Shown: one piece after another, positions 8,366-19,486 of the stretch
How positions within the stretch are numbered: the first letter of the stretch is position 1
Layout of the letters: each line of letters begins with the position of its first letter
Source: Corynebacterium parakroppenstedtii
Lineage (GTDB): Bacteria; Actinomycetota; Actinomycetes; Mycobacteriales; Mycobacteriaceae
Reading direction: 5' to 3'
NCBI RefSeq assembly: GCF_019754935.1
Contig: NZ_JAGSOA010000002.1
Coordinates: 124,001-188,000 of the forward strand
DNA: 64,000 bases
The notes under the pieces: generated by a model
Databases searched by the model: none
Told to the model about the DNA's origin: nothing
What the model saw: the letters and a program-made list of their open reading frames with translations, nothing else
Made by a program: the position numbers and the translations under genes

Positions 8366-9880
8366 CTACGTCCTATCGGTCCGCGAGTTGTCGGATGGTG
8401 CCGAATTGTTGGGGGCTTTACCTGTGCTTTCGGGGGTACCGGCTGCCTCAGCCGCGCGCGCTGCTGCAGTTCCCGGGCGTTTCTTAGCCACCCACCCTTC
8501 GATAACCCGCTGCCGAGCACCGGGGACAACCAGCGCACCAGCGGGAACGTCGTCGGTAATCACCGTTCCAGCCCCGGAATAGGCACCATCGCCTACGGTC
8601 ACAGGCGCAACAAAGGTGGTATCAGATCCTGTCCTGACATGGGACCCGACGGTCGTGCGGTGCTTATTGACACCGTCATAGTTTGCGAACACCGAGGAGC
8701 ATCCGATATTCGAGTACTCGCCGATGGTGGCGTCGCCCACATACGTGAGGTGCGGAACCTTCGTACCACGGCCGATGCTGGCATTTTTCGTCTCGACGTA
8801 GGTCCCGATCTTTCCCTCGTCGCCCAAGTGAGTTCCGGGGCGCAGGTAGGAGAACGGCCCGACGTGGGCATTGCTGCCAATGATGGAATCAGATCCATGT
8901 GAGCGAATAACCTGGGTTCCTGAGCCAACGGTGACATTGGTGAGGCTGGTATCGGGCCCGATCTCTGCGTTGTCCTCAATGTGCGTGGTGCCGTGAAGCT
9001 GAGTCCCCGGATGAATGGTGACATCACGTCCGATCGTGACATCGACATCAATCCACGTGGATTCGGGATCGATGATGGTGGCCCCATTGCGCATGTGCTT
9101 TTCACAAATGTGTCGGTTGAGCACCCGCCCGGCGGCGGCAAGCTGGACGCGATCATTCACACCGGCCAATTCCGCGGGATCATGCGCCATGTGCCCGCGG
9201 GCGATGAGCCCCTCGTTCCTGGCAATGCCAAGCACGTCGGTCAAGTACATCTCGCCTTGAGCGTTGTTGGTGTCCAACTTGCCTAATGAGTTGCGCAAGA
9301 CGTCAGCATCGAACGCGAACACGCCGGTGTTCACTTCTTTGATTCGGCGCTGGTCCTCGGTGGCGTCTTTTTCCTCGACGATGGCGGTCACTTCGCCATC
9401 GGCATTGCGGATGATGCGCCCATAGCCCGTCGGTGTCGGCGCCTCCACGGTGAGCACGGTCACGGCTGCTGCCGGGGCATGAGTGTGAGCGTTGACCAGC
9501 GAATCGAGCGTGCTCGACGACAAAAGAGGAACGTCGGCATTCGTGACGACGACCGTCCCCGTGAAACCAGCCAATTCATCGCTGTCCATGCCACACATGA
9601 CGGCGTGGCCGGTGCCGTTCTGTTGTTCCTGATGAGCCAAGGCGACGCCAGACGTCGTCGAGGTTTCTTCTTGCCAGGCTTCAACAGCCTGCTCAACGAG
9701 TTCCTTCTGATGGCCGACGACCACGACGAGGTGGTCGGGGTTTAGCCCCTTCGCGGCATACAAAGAATGGGAGAGTAGTGAGCGCCCCCCAATCTGATGA
9801 AGCATTTTTGGGGTATCTGACTTCATTCGGGTGCCAGCCCCTGCGGCCAAAACAATGACTGCAACTGGGGTAGTACTCAC
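8366..9880 (-). CDS. glmU: Bifunctional UDP-GlcNAc pyrophosphorylase / glucosamine-1-P acetyltransferase
   Basis: Makes UDP-N-acetylglucosamine, the peptidoglycan precursor. The N-terminal uridylyltransferase domain carries the signature LAAGAGTRMKS near the start. The C-terminal half is a left-handed beta-helix of hexapeptide repeats (for example IGSNAHVGPFSYLRPG), with the acetyltransferase-site segment around IGCSSVFANYDG. The last ~50 residues after WVAKKRPG are Ala/Ser/Pro-rich and probably disordered, a feature also seen in other actinobacterial GlmU. I chose the GTG at 9880, which has GGAG five bases before it; an in-frame ATG at 9892 has no ribosome-binding site. Likely co-transcribed with prs. 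Confidence 0.96.
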   Translation of the reverse strand: MSTTPVAVIVLAAGAGTRMKSDTPKMLHQIGGRSLLSHSLYAAKGLNPDHLVVVVGHQKELVEQAVEAWQEETSTTSGVALAHQEQQNGTGHAVMCGMDSDELAGFTGTVVVTNADVPLLSSSTLDSLVNAHTHAPAAAVTVLTVEAPTPTGYGRIIRNADGEVTAIVEEKDATEDQRRIKEVNTGVFAFDADVLRNSLGKLDTNNAQGEMYLTDVLGIARNEGLIARGHMAHDPAELAGVNDRVQLAAAGRVLNRHICEKHMRNGATIIDPESTWIDVDVTIGRDVTIHPGTQLHGTTHIEDNAEIGPDTSLTNVTVGSGTQVIRSHGSDSIIGSNAHVGPFSYLRPGTHLGDEGKIGTYVETKNASIGRGTKVPHLTYVGDATIGEYSNIGCSSVFANYDGVNKHRTTVGSHVRTGSDTTFVAPVTVGDGAYSGAGTVITDDVPAGALVVPGARQRVIEGWVAKKRPGTAAARAAEAAGTPESTGKAPNNSAPSDNSRTDRT

Positions 9881-9936
9881 GGACTCTCCCATCGTTTATG
9901 AGTATTCGGGTGATAGATCCGATCATATAGTTGTGG

Positions 9937-10008
9937 CTCTCCCGCCAGGACTCGAACCTAGAACGGCTGGACCAAAACCAGCTGTGTTGCCTATTACACC
10001 ACGGGAGA
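9937..10008 (-). tRNA. tRNA-Gln (anticodon TTG)
   Basis: The minus strand folds as a 72-nt cloverleaf: acceptor TCTCCCG with CGGGAGA, anticodon arm CTGG-TTTTGGT-CCAG giving anticodon TTG, T-arm with GGTTCGAGTCC, discriminator G. CCA is encoded at 9934-9936. Located just upstream of glmU in the same orientation. Confidence 0.95.
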
Positions 10009-10254
10009 AAGCACAGGAGGACAATGTCCGTCGCTGCGGCGCCTTACTCTACCCGACGAGCCGCCCAAAGTGCCATTTCCCCTGAACAACACACCGACGA
10101 GCCCATGTTCCCCTCCGCGCAGCCCCGCGCTCAGGTGCGATTTAAGTGCGATTATTGTGCAGCCATCGTTCCAGGTCCGCGCTTCGACTCCTCGTGTTCT
10201 ACATTTTTCCGGCACTACGACAACGTGGGTGTACGTTCCAGATATCCTGAAGAT

Positions 10255-11151
10255 ATGACACGTCAACGTATGTCGGCAGCAGAACGTCGCTCCCAATTGA
10301 TCGCTATGAGTAGGCCTGTCTTTGCTGAAAAAGGCATTGAAGGTACCAGCGTCGAAGAGCTCGCTGCGCGCGCCGGTGTGTCCAAGCCCGTCATTTATGA
10401 ACATTTTGGTGGGAAAGAGGGTCTCTACCAGGCAGTTATCGACGAAGATATGGTCGCCCTCGACCGCACTATCGACGAAGCACTCGTTCAGGGGCGGTCG
10501 CGTATCCGAATTGAACGGGCGGTCTACGCCGTCCTGGATTTCGCGGAGAAAAATGAGGAAGGTTTCCGGATCCTGGCTCGCGATGGAGCTGTTGTGGGGG
10601 CTGTCGGGAGATCGTCGCAGTCGAAGGCGGCATCGCATCATGGGAAGTCGGCGGAAGATCACTCGTCGGCTGAGGACGGTGTCCATTCCACTTTGCTCGG
10701 TCTTTCGGTGAATCGCGCTTCCCATATTCTTGCCGACGCTTTCAAGCGGAATGGTTTAGACGAGCGTCTCGCGGAGCTCTATGCCCAGGGCATGATGGGG
10801 TGCGTCGCGATGGTGGCGCAGTGGTGGACCGTCAACTCGATGGGCGTCGGCAGTGACAAAGATGGAGCCGCAGAAAACGGTAGTGATGACGACAGCGACA
10901 ACGCACACGTGTTTCCCAAGGACGCAGTTGCTGCCCACATCGTGAACCTCATGTGGAATGGCCTTGCGGGAATGGAGAAGGACCCGATCCTCCATGAGGA
11001 CGTCGAGGGAGAAGCCGGCCAGCAAGGTGTCAGGCTGGGTGCTGGTAAGGATGCCGACCCGGCCGAGGTGTACAGACAACAGCAGCGGGACGCGGAGCAG
11101 TCCGGTTCGTCCACCTCAGAGGGCCAGGATTCGGACGAGGCCGACGACTAG
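10255..11151 (+). CDS. TetR-family transcriptional regulator
   Basis: 298 residues. The N-terminal HTH is typical (FAEKGIEGTSVEELAARAG, then SKPVIYEHFGGKEGLY, about residues 23-60). The ligand domain follows, with a Ser/His-rich insert around 120-145 and a long acidic C-terminal tail after residue ~265. The position directly before mfd matches the TetR gene next to mfd in mycobacteria (Rv1019). Its target is unknown. The ATG at 10255 was chosen because the conserved HTH starts about 10 residues later; the reading frame is open upstream through the tRNA, which is not coding. Ribosome-binding site is weak (GAAG). Confidence 0.85.
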   Translation: MTRQRMSAAERRSQLIAMSRPVFAEKGIEGTSVEELAARAGVSKPVIYEHFGGKEGLYQAVIDEDMVALDRTIDEALVQGRSRIRIERAVYAVLDFAEKNEEGFRILARDGAVVGAVGRSSQSKAASHHGKSAEDHSSAEDGVHSTLLGLSVNRASHILADAFKRNGLDERLAELYAQGMMGCVAMVAQWWTVNSMGVGSDKDGAAENGSDDDSDNAHVFPKDAVAAHIVNLMWNGLAGMEKDPILHEDVEGEAGQQGVRLGAGKDADPAEVYRQQQRDAEQSGSSTSEGQDSDEADD

Positions 11152-11196
11152 TATCCGCGACACTCCTCCGCAAGGCTCCCCATTACAATCAGCCTC

Positions 11197-14100
11197 ATGA
11201 CGCACACCTCTGCACAGACTCCCATGCCCTCATCCGATGCGTCCGTGTCCGACGCTGCTCGTGCGGCAGTCCGCAAACCTGAAGGAAAGGACGCGTCGGA
11301 AGGAATGGGATGGCCACCCTTGGCTGGGGTGGTGCAGTTGGCGTTGCAATCGCCGAAACTCCAAGGAGTCCTGGCCTCGGTGGGGGAGCCACGGCTGCAC
11401 ATCTCAGCCATCGACGAGGCACGGTCATGGGTAGCCAGGGCAATCGCCGAAAAATCTGTCGTTGTCATCGTGACCGCGACCAGCCGCGAAGCCCAGGATC
11501 TCACCGCAGAATTGCGCGACATGTTGGGCGATGCCGTCGCCATGTTCCCGGCTTGGGAGACGCTCCCGCATGAGCGGTTGTCCCCTGGTTCGGAAACAGT
11601 GGGTTCTCGGTTAAAGATCCTCCGCCGTCTTGCTCACCCCCATGACGTCCCCGGTGAGCAGCCAATTCGTGTTGTCGTTGCCCCGGCGCGGTCTTTTATT
11701 CAGCCCATCATGAAGGGCTTGGGGGAGCGCGAACCGATCATCCTCGCGGAAGACACCGATGTCACGGGAATCGCCACTCGTTTAGCGGAGATGGGGTATC
11801 AGCACGTGGATCTCGTCGGCAAGAGAGGGGAATTCGCCGTCCGCGGTGGTGTGGTGGATATTTTCCCCTCCACCGCTGAACTCCCGGTGCGCGCCGAGTT
11901 GTGGGGTGACGAGATTTCCGATTTGCGCGCTTTTTCGGTGGGTGATCAGCGAACAATTGAAAATTTTGATCCAGGCGTCGTCCCTGTGTACCCGTGTCGT
12001 GAGCTTCTTATCGACGACGCCGTCCGCGCCCGCGCTGAAAAAATGGCACGCACACACGCGTCGAATGCCACGCTGGCGGACGCGTTGACGAAGATCAGCG
12101 AAGGTGTCGCCGTTGAGGGGATGGAGTCCCTCATTCCGGTGCTTTTCGACGGTCCGATGGTGACGCTTCCTGAGGAAGTGGCCGCGGCGGATCCGTCAGT
12201 GACGACGACGGTGTTAGTGATGTCGCCGGAGAAAGTGCAGCGCCGGGCCGACGACTTGATTGCCACCGGCAAAGAGTTTGTCAAAGCCGGGTGGGAGGCT
12301 GCCGCGATGGGGGCGGAGTCACCGATTGACACCGCCGCACTGGCGGAAGCCGAGGACGGCAACGATGATCTGAACGTGGACCAGAGTGCGTATCGCTCCC
12401 TGGGCGCCATGGAGAAGACAGCGGAACACCACGGTTTGTCCTGGTGGACGTGTGCTCCTCCGGGGTTCTTGGGCAGCGCGGAGACATCGTCCACCCTCGA
12501 GCTGGATTTCTCCACCGGGCCTCAGCCTAAGGGGAAACCGGGCGACGTAGAGAAAGCGATGGCGGAGCTTCACGACCACGTGGCGCACGGTGGCCGGCTC
12601 GTGTTTACGGCACTCACCCCCGCCTCTGCGCAACGTATGAGCGGTCGTTTCCGTGAAGCCGGCATCGGTGTGACTCCCGATGCGGATCCCCACAATCCGC
12701 CCGCGCCGGGTAAAGCCACAGTCATTCGGGCAGTGCTGCACGGGGGCTTAGTTATCCCGCATGTCGATAACTCCCGCCCCTTGCTTGTCGTCGCTGAAAC
12801 CGATTTCACCGGCAACCGCATCGCTGCTTATGGCGATGGGCGTCGTCGGCCACGGCGCAAACGCAACCGCGTCGACCCGCTCTCGCTCAACCCGGGCGAT
12901 CTCGTCGTCCACGAGACTCATGGCATCGGCCGATTCGTGAAAATGCAGGAGCGCACCGTCGGCAAGGGTGCTGATGCGACCCGTCGGGAATACATGGTTC
13001 TGGAATATGCCCCGTCGAAGCGAGGCGGTGCAGCCGACCACCTCTATGTCCCCATGGACAGTCTGGATTTGCTCTCGCGGTATGTCGGCGGTGAGAACCC
13101 GTCCCTGTCAAAAATGGGCGGATCCGATTGGAAGAACACCAAGAAGAAAGCTCGCGCCGCGGTTCGTGATATCGCCGCCGACCTTGTGCAGCTGTATGCG
13201 AAGCGCCAAGCCGCGCCGGGGTACGCGTTCTCGCCGGACACCCCGTGGCAGCGGGAGATGGAGGACAACTTCCCGTTCACGGAGACGGAAGACCAGTACA
13301 ACGCCATCGAAGCGGTCAAGGAGGATATGGAGAAGCCCGTCCCCATGGACCGCGTGATTGTCGGCGACGTGGGATACGGCAAGACCGAGGTCGCCGTCCG
13401 TGCCGCATTCAAGGCCGTGCAGGACGGCAAACAGGTGGTTCTCCTTGTTCCCACGACGTTGCTGGCGCAGCAGCATTTCGCAACCTTCAGCGAGCGCATG
13501 GAAGGTTTCCCCATCACGATCCGCCAGCTGTCCCGCTTCACCACGCCGAAGCAGGCCCGCGAAGTCCTGACCGGGCTGGCTGAGGGGCAGGTCGACATCG
13601 TAATTGGTACTCACCGTTTGCTGCAGACTGGGGTGCAGTGGAAGAACTTGGGGCTCGTTATTGTCGACGAGGAGCAGCGTTTCGGTGTGGAGCACAAGGA
13701 GCACATCAAGGCGCTGCGGTCCCACGTTGACATGTTGACGATGTCCGCGACGCCTATTCCCCGCACGCTGGAGATGTCGATGGCGGGAATTCGCGATATG
13801 TCGACGATCCTCACCCCTCCGGAAGATCGCCACCCCGTGTTGACCTACGTCGGTGTGCAAGAGGATAAGCAGATCGCGGCGGCTATTCGTCGGGAATTGT
13901 TGCGCGATGGCCAGGTGTTTTATGTGCACAACCGTGTGCGTTCGATTGAGCAGGTCGCGCAGCATATTCGTGAGCTTGTTCCGGAAGCGCGCGTGGTCGT
14001 GGCGCACGGCCAGATGAATGAGGATCAGCTGGAGAACACCGTCGAAGGGTTCTGGGACCGCGAGTACGACGTGTTGGTCTGCACGACGATCGTCGAAACA

Positions 14101-15042
14101 GGATTGGATATTTCGAATGCCAACACGCTGATCGTCGAGAATGCTCACCACATGGGCTTGGCCCAGTTGCACCAGCTTCGTGGCCGCGTTGGCCGGTCGC
14201 GCGAACGCGGATACGCCTATTTCTTGTACCCTCCGTCGCAAACATTGACCGAAACGTCCTACGACCGTTTATCGACGATTGCGCAGAACAATGATCTTGG
14301 CGCCGGGATGGCCGTCGCCATGAAAGATCTTGAAATGCGCGGTGCCGGCAATGTTTTGGGCGCTGAGCAGTCGGGTCACATCGCTGGTGTCGGCTTTGAC
14401 CTCTATGTCCGCCTTGTTGGTGAAGCCGTCGAGGCATTCAAGGCGATGGCCGACGGCAAGCCGATCGATGGAAGCGATAAGGAAAACAAGGAAACGCGCA
14501 TTGATATCAACGTCGATGCACATATTCCCACGAGTTATATCGCCTCTGAACGGCTACGTTTGGCCGCGTACCGGGACCTTGCCCAAGCGAAGAATGAAGA
14601 GGCGTTGCAGAATGTCCGCGCGGAATTAGTGGACAGGTACGGCCAGCCGCCACAGGAAATTGACCGGCTGCTCGCCGTCGCCCGGTTACGCATGGTCTGC
14701 CGCGAATGTGGCGTGACCGATGTTGTGGCAACTGGCGCGAACAAGGCCGCTATTTCGTTTTCGCCGATTGAACTGCCCGATTCAGGGCGAGTGCGTTTGG
14801 GCCGGCTGTACCCCGGCGCGCAATACCGTGCCACAACCCATAATGTTGTGGTCCCAGCTCCCAAGAAAGGGCGGGGCATTCGGGCTCAAGCCGTCAAAGA
14901 TGAGGAATTGTTGCAGTGGTGTGCGGACGTGATGACGTCGCTGCTGGGTAAGCCGCGCCGGGAGGTTGCTTCTGGTGTGCAGCCGGACACTACTGGGGGC
15001 AAGAGTCACCAAAAGAATTCCACTAAAAGTAAGGTCCGTTAA
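11197..15042 (+). CDS. mfd: Transcription-repair coupling factor
   Basis: ATP-dependent translocase that removes RNA polymerase stalled at lesions and recruits UvrA. 1281 residues; the family is 1150-1230, the surplus being acidic and basic linkers. Order: UvrB-like domain 1 ([19 protein letters not shown]), the RNA-polymerase-interacting CarD-like domain ([12 protein letters not shown], about residues 567-640), then the RecG-like motor with Walker [12 protein letters not shown] near residue 725, Walker B DEEQRFG near 822, and motif [12 protein letters not shown]. The C-terminal TRCF domain follows. Forms a probable operon with mazG, 9 bp downstream. Confidence 0.97.
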   Translation: MTHTSAQTPMPSSDASVSDAARAAVRKPEGKDASEGMGWPPLAGVVQLALQSPKLQGVLASVGEPRLHISAIDEARSWVARAIAEKSVVVIVTATSREAQDLTAELRDMLGDAVAMFPAWETLPHERLSPGSETVGSRLKILRRLAHPHDVPGEQPIRVVVAPARSFIQPIMKGLGEREPIILAEDTDVTGIATRLAEMGYQHVDLVGKRGEFAVRGGVVDIFPSTAELPVRAELWGDEISDLRAFSVGDQRTIENFDPGVVPVYPCRELLIDDAVRARAEKMARTHASNATLADALTKISEGVAVEGMESLIPVLFDGPMVTLPEEVAAADPSVTTTVLVMSPEKVQRRADDLIATGKEFVKAGWEAAAMGAESPIDTAALAEAEDGNDDLNVDQSAYRSLGAMEKTAEHHGLSWWTCAPPGFLGSAETSSTLELDFSTGPQPKGKPGDVEKAMAELHDHVAHGGRLVFTALTPASAQRMSGRFREAGIGVTPDADPHNPPAPGKATVIRAVLHGGLVIPHVDNSRPLLVVAETDFTGNRIAAYGDGRRRPRRKRNRVDPLSLNPGDLVVHETHGIGRFVKMQERTVGKGADATRREYMVLEYAPSKRGGAADHLYVPMDSLDLLSRYVGGENPSLSKMGGSDWKNTKKKARAAVRDIAADLVQLYAKRQAAPGYAFSPDTPWQREMEDNFPFTETEDQYNAIEAVKEDMEKPVPMDRVIVGDVGYGKTEVAVRAAFKAVQDGKQVVLLVPTTLLAQQHFATFSERMEGFPITIRQLSRFTTPKQAREVLTGLAEGQVDIVIGTHRLLQTGVQWKNLGLVIVDEEQRFGVEHKEHIKALRSHVDMLTMSATPIPRTLEMSMAGIRDMSTILTPPEDRHPVLTYVGVQEDKQIAAAIRRELLRDGQVFYVHNRVRSIEQVAQHIRELVPEARVVVAHGQMNEDQLENTVEGFWDREYDVLVCTTIVETGLDISNANTLIVENAHHMGLAQLHQLRGRVGRSRERGYAYFLYPPSQTLTETSYDRLSTIAQNNDLGAGMAVAMKDLEMRGAGNVLGAEQSGHIAGVGFDLYVRLVGEAVEAFKAMADGKPIDGSDKENKETRIDINVDAHIPTSYIASERLRLAAYRDLAQAKNEEALQNVRAELVDRYGQPPQEIDRLLAVARLRMVCRECGVTDVVATGANKAAISFSPIELPDSGRVRLGRLYPGAQYRATTHNVVVPAPKKGRGIRAQAVKDEELLQWCADVMTSLLGKPRREVASGVQPDTTGGKSHQKNSTKSKVR

Positions 15043-15051
15043 TATATAGCC

Positions 15052-16149
15052 ATGTCTGTCATTGTCCTCGATCCCCGTTTTCCCGGCATGCTGCCCGTCG
15101 ACGCTGTGTCTCTGGTGGGCAATGACGTGTGCTACACCGAAGAAGTCCCAGTCCGCATCCGTTGGGTGATTGCCGATCTAGGCGGCCATGTGGTGGATGA
15201 TACCGACACTTTGATCACCACCGATCCCTATAACGAATGGGTGCGCGAGAGGCTCCACAGTGGTGATCAGCTGTTAGTAGCGCCCTCCTTGTATTTCCAA
15301 CGACGGCCAGACCGCGCTCTGGCGTCGGGCTCGCAGAATAATGCGCTGAGCTCTGGTGCTTCAGGCGAGCTTGAGGGGATGGATGCGGAGAATCCGCCGA
15401 AGTATCCAGATTATGACTTCGCGTTGAAAGCAATTCCGCAGTTGACGGATGGTGCGGAGGCGTCGGAAGAAGCGTATGCAGAGGGTTCGTCGGCTGGGGA
15501 GTCCGATTACCCCTCTGAGCAGCGCAATGGGGGAGTCCAGGATGGCGCAGGGAGTGCCGGCGATGGCGTGATTCACGGGACCGCTGTCGTTGGTGATAGT
15601 GCCGATACCGAAAACGCTGACGACGAAAACACTGGTGGCGTCGACGAAACCACCGAATCGGGTGGCGCTTCCAGTCCGAGCCAGAGCGAGATCCCCGAGG
15701 CTGTTCTCAATGAGATCGAAGAGGCCATTGCGGTGATGTCGCGTGCGTTGCGCCAAGGGGAGTGGGAGCAGAGCCAAAGCCACCAGTCTCTGCTTGCCTA
15801 TCTGCGTGAGGAAGTTGAGGAGTTAGCCCAGTCCATCGATACGTGGCAGGCCGGGGATCTGGCGTCGGAAAAGCGGCTGTGCGATGAGCTGTCGGATATT
15901 TTCTTGCAGGTTCTGTTCCATGCGGAGATAGCTAACCGACGCGGCGCTTTCGATATTGGGCATGTCGCGGCGTCGTTTGTTCATAAGATGCGGACGCGCG
16001 CTCCCTATCTGTTCGAGGAGACCGAGCGTCCAGTTGGCCTGGATGAGCAGAATCGTTTGTGGGAGGAAGGGAAACGACGTGAGCAGTCGGCTGCCAACGA
16101 ATCGTGGTCGGCTCCGGCTTCTCACGGGGACCCCGGTTCGTCGTTGTAA
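15052..16149 (+). CDS. mazG: Nucleoside triphosphate pyrophosphohydrolase MazG with acidic linker
   Basis: Hydrolyses NTPs to NMP and pyrophosphate, clearing non-canonical or oxidised nucleotides. 365 residues. Residues 1-95 form the N-terminal domain also found in mycobacterial MazG; about 100-220 is a highly acidic Gly/Ser/Asp/Glu stretch without fold signals; the catalytic MazG domain follows (about 225-345), with the metal-binding LREEVEELAQ and LCDELSDIFLQVLFH helices giving the ExxE...ExxD pattern. The gene starts 9 bp after mfd. The acidic insertion is the odd part and looks like a flexible linker (inference). Confidence 0.9.
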   Translation: MSVIVLDPRFPGMLPVDAVSLVGNDVCYTEEVPVRIRWVIADLGGHVVDDTDTLITTDPYNEWVRERLHSGDQLLVAPSLYFQRRPDRALASGSQNNALSSGASGELEGMDAENPPKYPDYDFALKAIPQLTDGAEASEEAYAEGSSAGESDYPSEQRNGGVQDGAGSAGDGVIHGTAVVGDSADTENADDENTGGVDETTESGGASSPSQSEIPEAVLNEIEEAIAVMSRALRQGEWEQSQSHQSLLAYLREEVEELAQSIDTWQAGDLASEKRLCDELSDIFLQVLFHAEIANRRGAFDIGHVAASFVHKMRTRAPYLFEETERPVGLDEQNRLWEEGKRREQSAANESWSAPASHGDPGSSL

Positions 16150-16176
16150 CGCCGTCATCTCACCGAATCGGAGTCT

Positions 16177-16959
16177 GTGTTCTGGGTTATGAAATCTGCA
16201 CGTACCCTCATTGCTGTTTTCGCGGTGTTGGCGCTGGTCATCGTCGCTATTGGTTGGTTGGTATCCCACGTCCATACCGATAGTTCGTCGATGCGGAAGC
16301 CGATTCCGTCGGACGTTCCGCCGCCGAATGGAGTTGCGGCTCCGGCAGTCGATACGTCCAAACACACGCGCACGTCGGAAGAGTTTCGGACCTGGGCGGA
16401 GCCGATATCGAAGAAAACCGGTATTTCTGTTGAAGCCTTGAGCGCTTATGCGAATGCGAATGTGGTGGCCCGTCATTCGAAACCGGGGTGTCATCTGGAT
16501 TGGACGACCCTCGCGGGTTTGGGATGGGTAGAAACTCGCCACGGCACCTATAACGGACATCATTTTGATTCGGTGTCGATTGATTCCAATGGCGATGTGA
16601 AGCCGCATATCCGTGGCGTTCAGCTGGACGGTGCTCCCGGGTTGGAGAACCTGCCCGATACCGACAATGGCGAACTGGACGGCGATAAAGAAAAGGACCG
16701 GGCGATGGGCCCCTTGCAGTTCATTCCGCAGTCGTGGGAGAAGTATGGGGTTGATGCCAATGCGGATGGGAAAGCGGATCCCGACAATATTGATGATGCT
16801 GCAGTCGCGGCAGTGAATCTTTTGTGCGATTTTGACCGTGACTTATCGACGGCGGACGGCTGGAAATCGGCTGTGCGCTCCTACAATAACTCGGCGCAGT
16901 ATGTGGAGGATGTGCGGCGAGCTGCTGCCAATTATTCGCTCCAGCAGAAGCCGGCATAA
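16177..16959 (+). CDS. Membrane-anchored lytic murein transglycosylase (LpqU-like)
   Basis: Cleaves glycan strands of peptidoglycan. One hydrophobic segment near the N-terminus (LIAVFAVLALVIVAIGWLV, about residues 9-27) anchors or exports the protein; no lipobox cysteine follows, unlike mycobacterial LpqU. The transglycosylase domain shows the catalytic-Glu motif GLGWVETRHGTYNG and the family block MGPLQFIPQSWEKYG, then a calcium-like loop DANADGKADPDN. The GTG at 16177 has GGAG only 3 nt before it, so the ATG at 16189 is an equally good start. Position between mazG and eno matches mycobacterial lpqU. Confidence 0.88.
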   Translation: MFWVMKSARTLIAVFAVLALVIVAIGWLVSHVHTDSSSMRKPIPSDVPPPNGVAAPAVDTSKHTRTSEEFRTWAEPISKKTGISVEALSAYANANVVARHSKPGCHLDWTTLAGLGWVETRHGTYNGHHFDSVSIDSNGDVKPHIRGVQLDGAPGLENLPDTDNGELDGDKEKDRAMGPLQFIPQSWEKYGVDANADGKADPDNIDDAAVAAVNLLCDFDRDLSTADGWKSAVRSYNNSAQYVEDVRRAAANYSLQQKPA

Positions 16960-18608
<1,649 letters not shown>

Positions 18609-18619
18609 GATCACAGCCT

Positions 18620-19423
18620 ATGGCACGTTCACCTGAATCAGGATCGCCGGCAGGATCGGATTCTCTCGCAGCAGGGGGAGAGCGCGATCACGTCGATAGC
18701 GCTACTGCTGCGTCAACGGCTGCCGACCATCGCATGAATGGCCAGCAGGCCGGCAAACCTGATGAGGGTGTCACTGTGTCCGATTCCGACGCTGGTGTTG
18801 AGTCGGATACCGCGTCGGAACGTAAGGGCACGTTGCCTAAGCCGATGCGCCAGTCGCGTCGGCGTCGTGCGCAACGCCGATTGCGGGAATTCCGCTTCGG
18901 CGGGAGCCGTAAACAGTGGGTGTTGACTGTTCCGAGTCAACAGTCCGCGGTGCGGCTGATTATTTTGGCCTGTCTTGTGGTGGCGATGACGATGACTATT
19001 GCCCCGCCACTGAAGTCATACTTTCAGCAACGTAGTGAGTTGCAACAACTTCATATCGATATAGCTCACCAGGAAGAAGAGAAGGCTGAGCTGCAAAAAC
19101 AGCTGGATTTGTATAACGACGACGATTTCGTCAAAGAGCAGGCTCGGCTGCGACTAGGCATGGTCGAGCGGGGGGAGACCTCCTGGCGGATTATTGATCC
19201 TTCGATTACGACGGGCACTCCCGAGGAATCGGATTCAAAGAAAGACGAACAGCAGGATCCCTGGTACACGCAGTTGTGGAGCTCGGTCCGCGAGAAGCCG
19301 TCGGATAAAGAGCAGCACGAGGATGAAGCACCATCATTGGGCGTGCCGACGGTGAATGATCCGGATCCGAACCGTCAAGCGCCGGCACCGGCGAACGGGA
19401 ATCAGTTTCAGCCCGGCAATTAG
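18620..19423 (+). CDS. ftsB: Septum formation protein FtsB/DivIC family
   Basis: Bitopic division protein expected to act with FtsL and FtsQ at the septum. 267 residues, long for the family because about 95 acidic then Arg-rich cytoplasmic residues precede the membrane segment (about 112-132, LIILACLVVAMTMTI). A coiled coil follows (QQRSELQQLHIDIAHQEEEK, about 135-165), then the short conserved region DDDFVKEQARLRLGMVERGE, and a Pro/Asp-rich tail. Eleven bp after eno, matching Rv1024 beside eno in mycobacteria. The assignment rests on topology and position as much as on sequence. Confidence 0.85.
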   Translation: MARSPESGSPAGSDSLAAGGERDHVDSATAASTAADHRMNGQQAGKPDEGVTVSDSDAGVESDTASERKGTLPKPMRQSRRRRAQRRLREFRFGGSRKQWVLTVPSQQSAVRLIILACLVVAMTMTIAPPLKSYFQQRSELQQLHIDIAHQEEEKAELQKQLDLYNDDDFVKEQARLRLGMVERGETSWRIIDPSITTGTPEESDSKKDEQQDPWYTQLWSSVREKPSDKEQHEDEAPSLGVPTVNDPDPNRQAPAPANGNQFQPGN

Positions 19424-19486
19424 GTCCGGCCGAGGAATTCGTTTCGGCCTGGGGATTAGGTCCGGTCTGGGGGAGAATTAAAATAA

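Noticed and set aside
13108..14241. 377-codon minus-strand frame inside mfd
   Set aside because: Antisense shadow of a conserved gene; no family resemblance and the plus strand is unambiguous.
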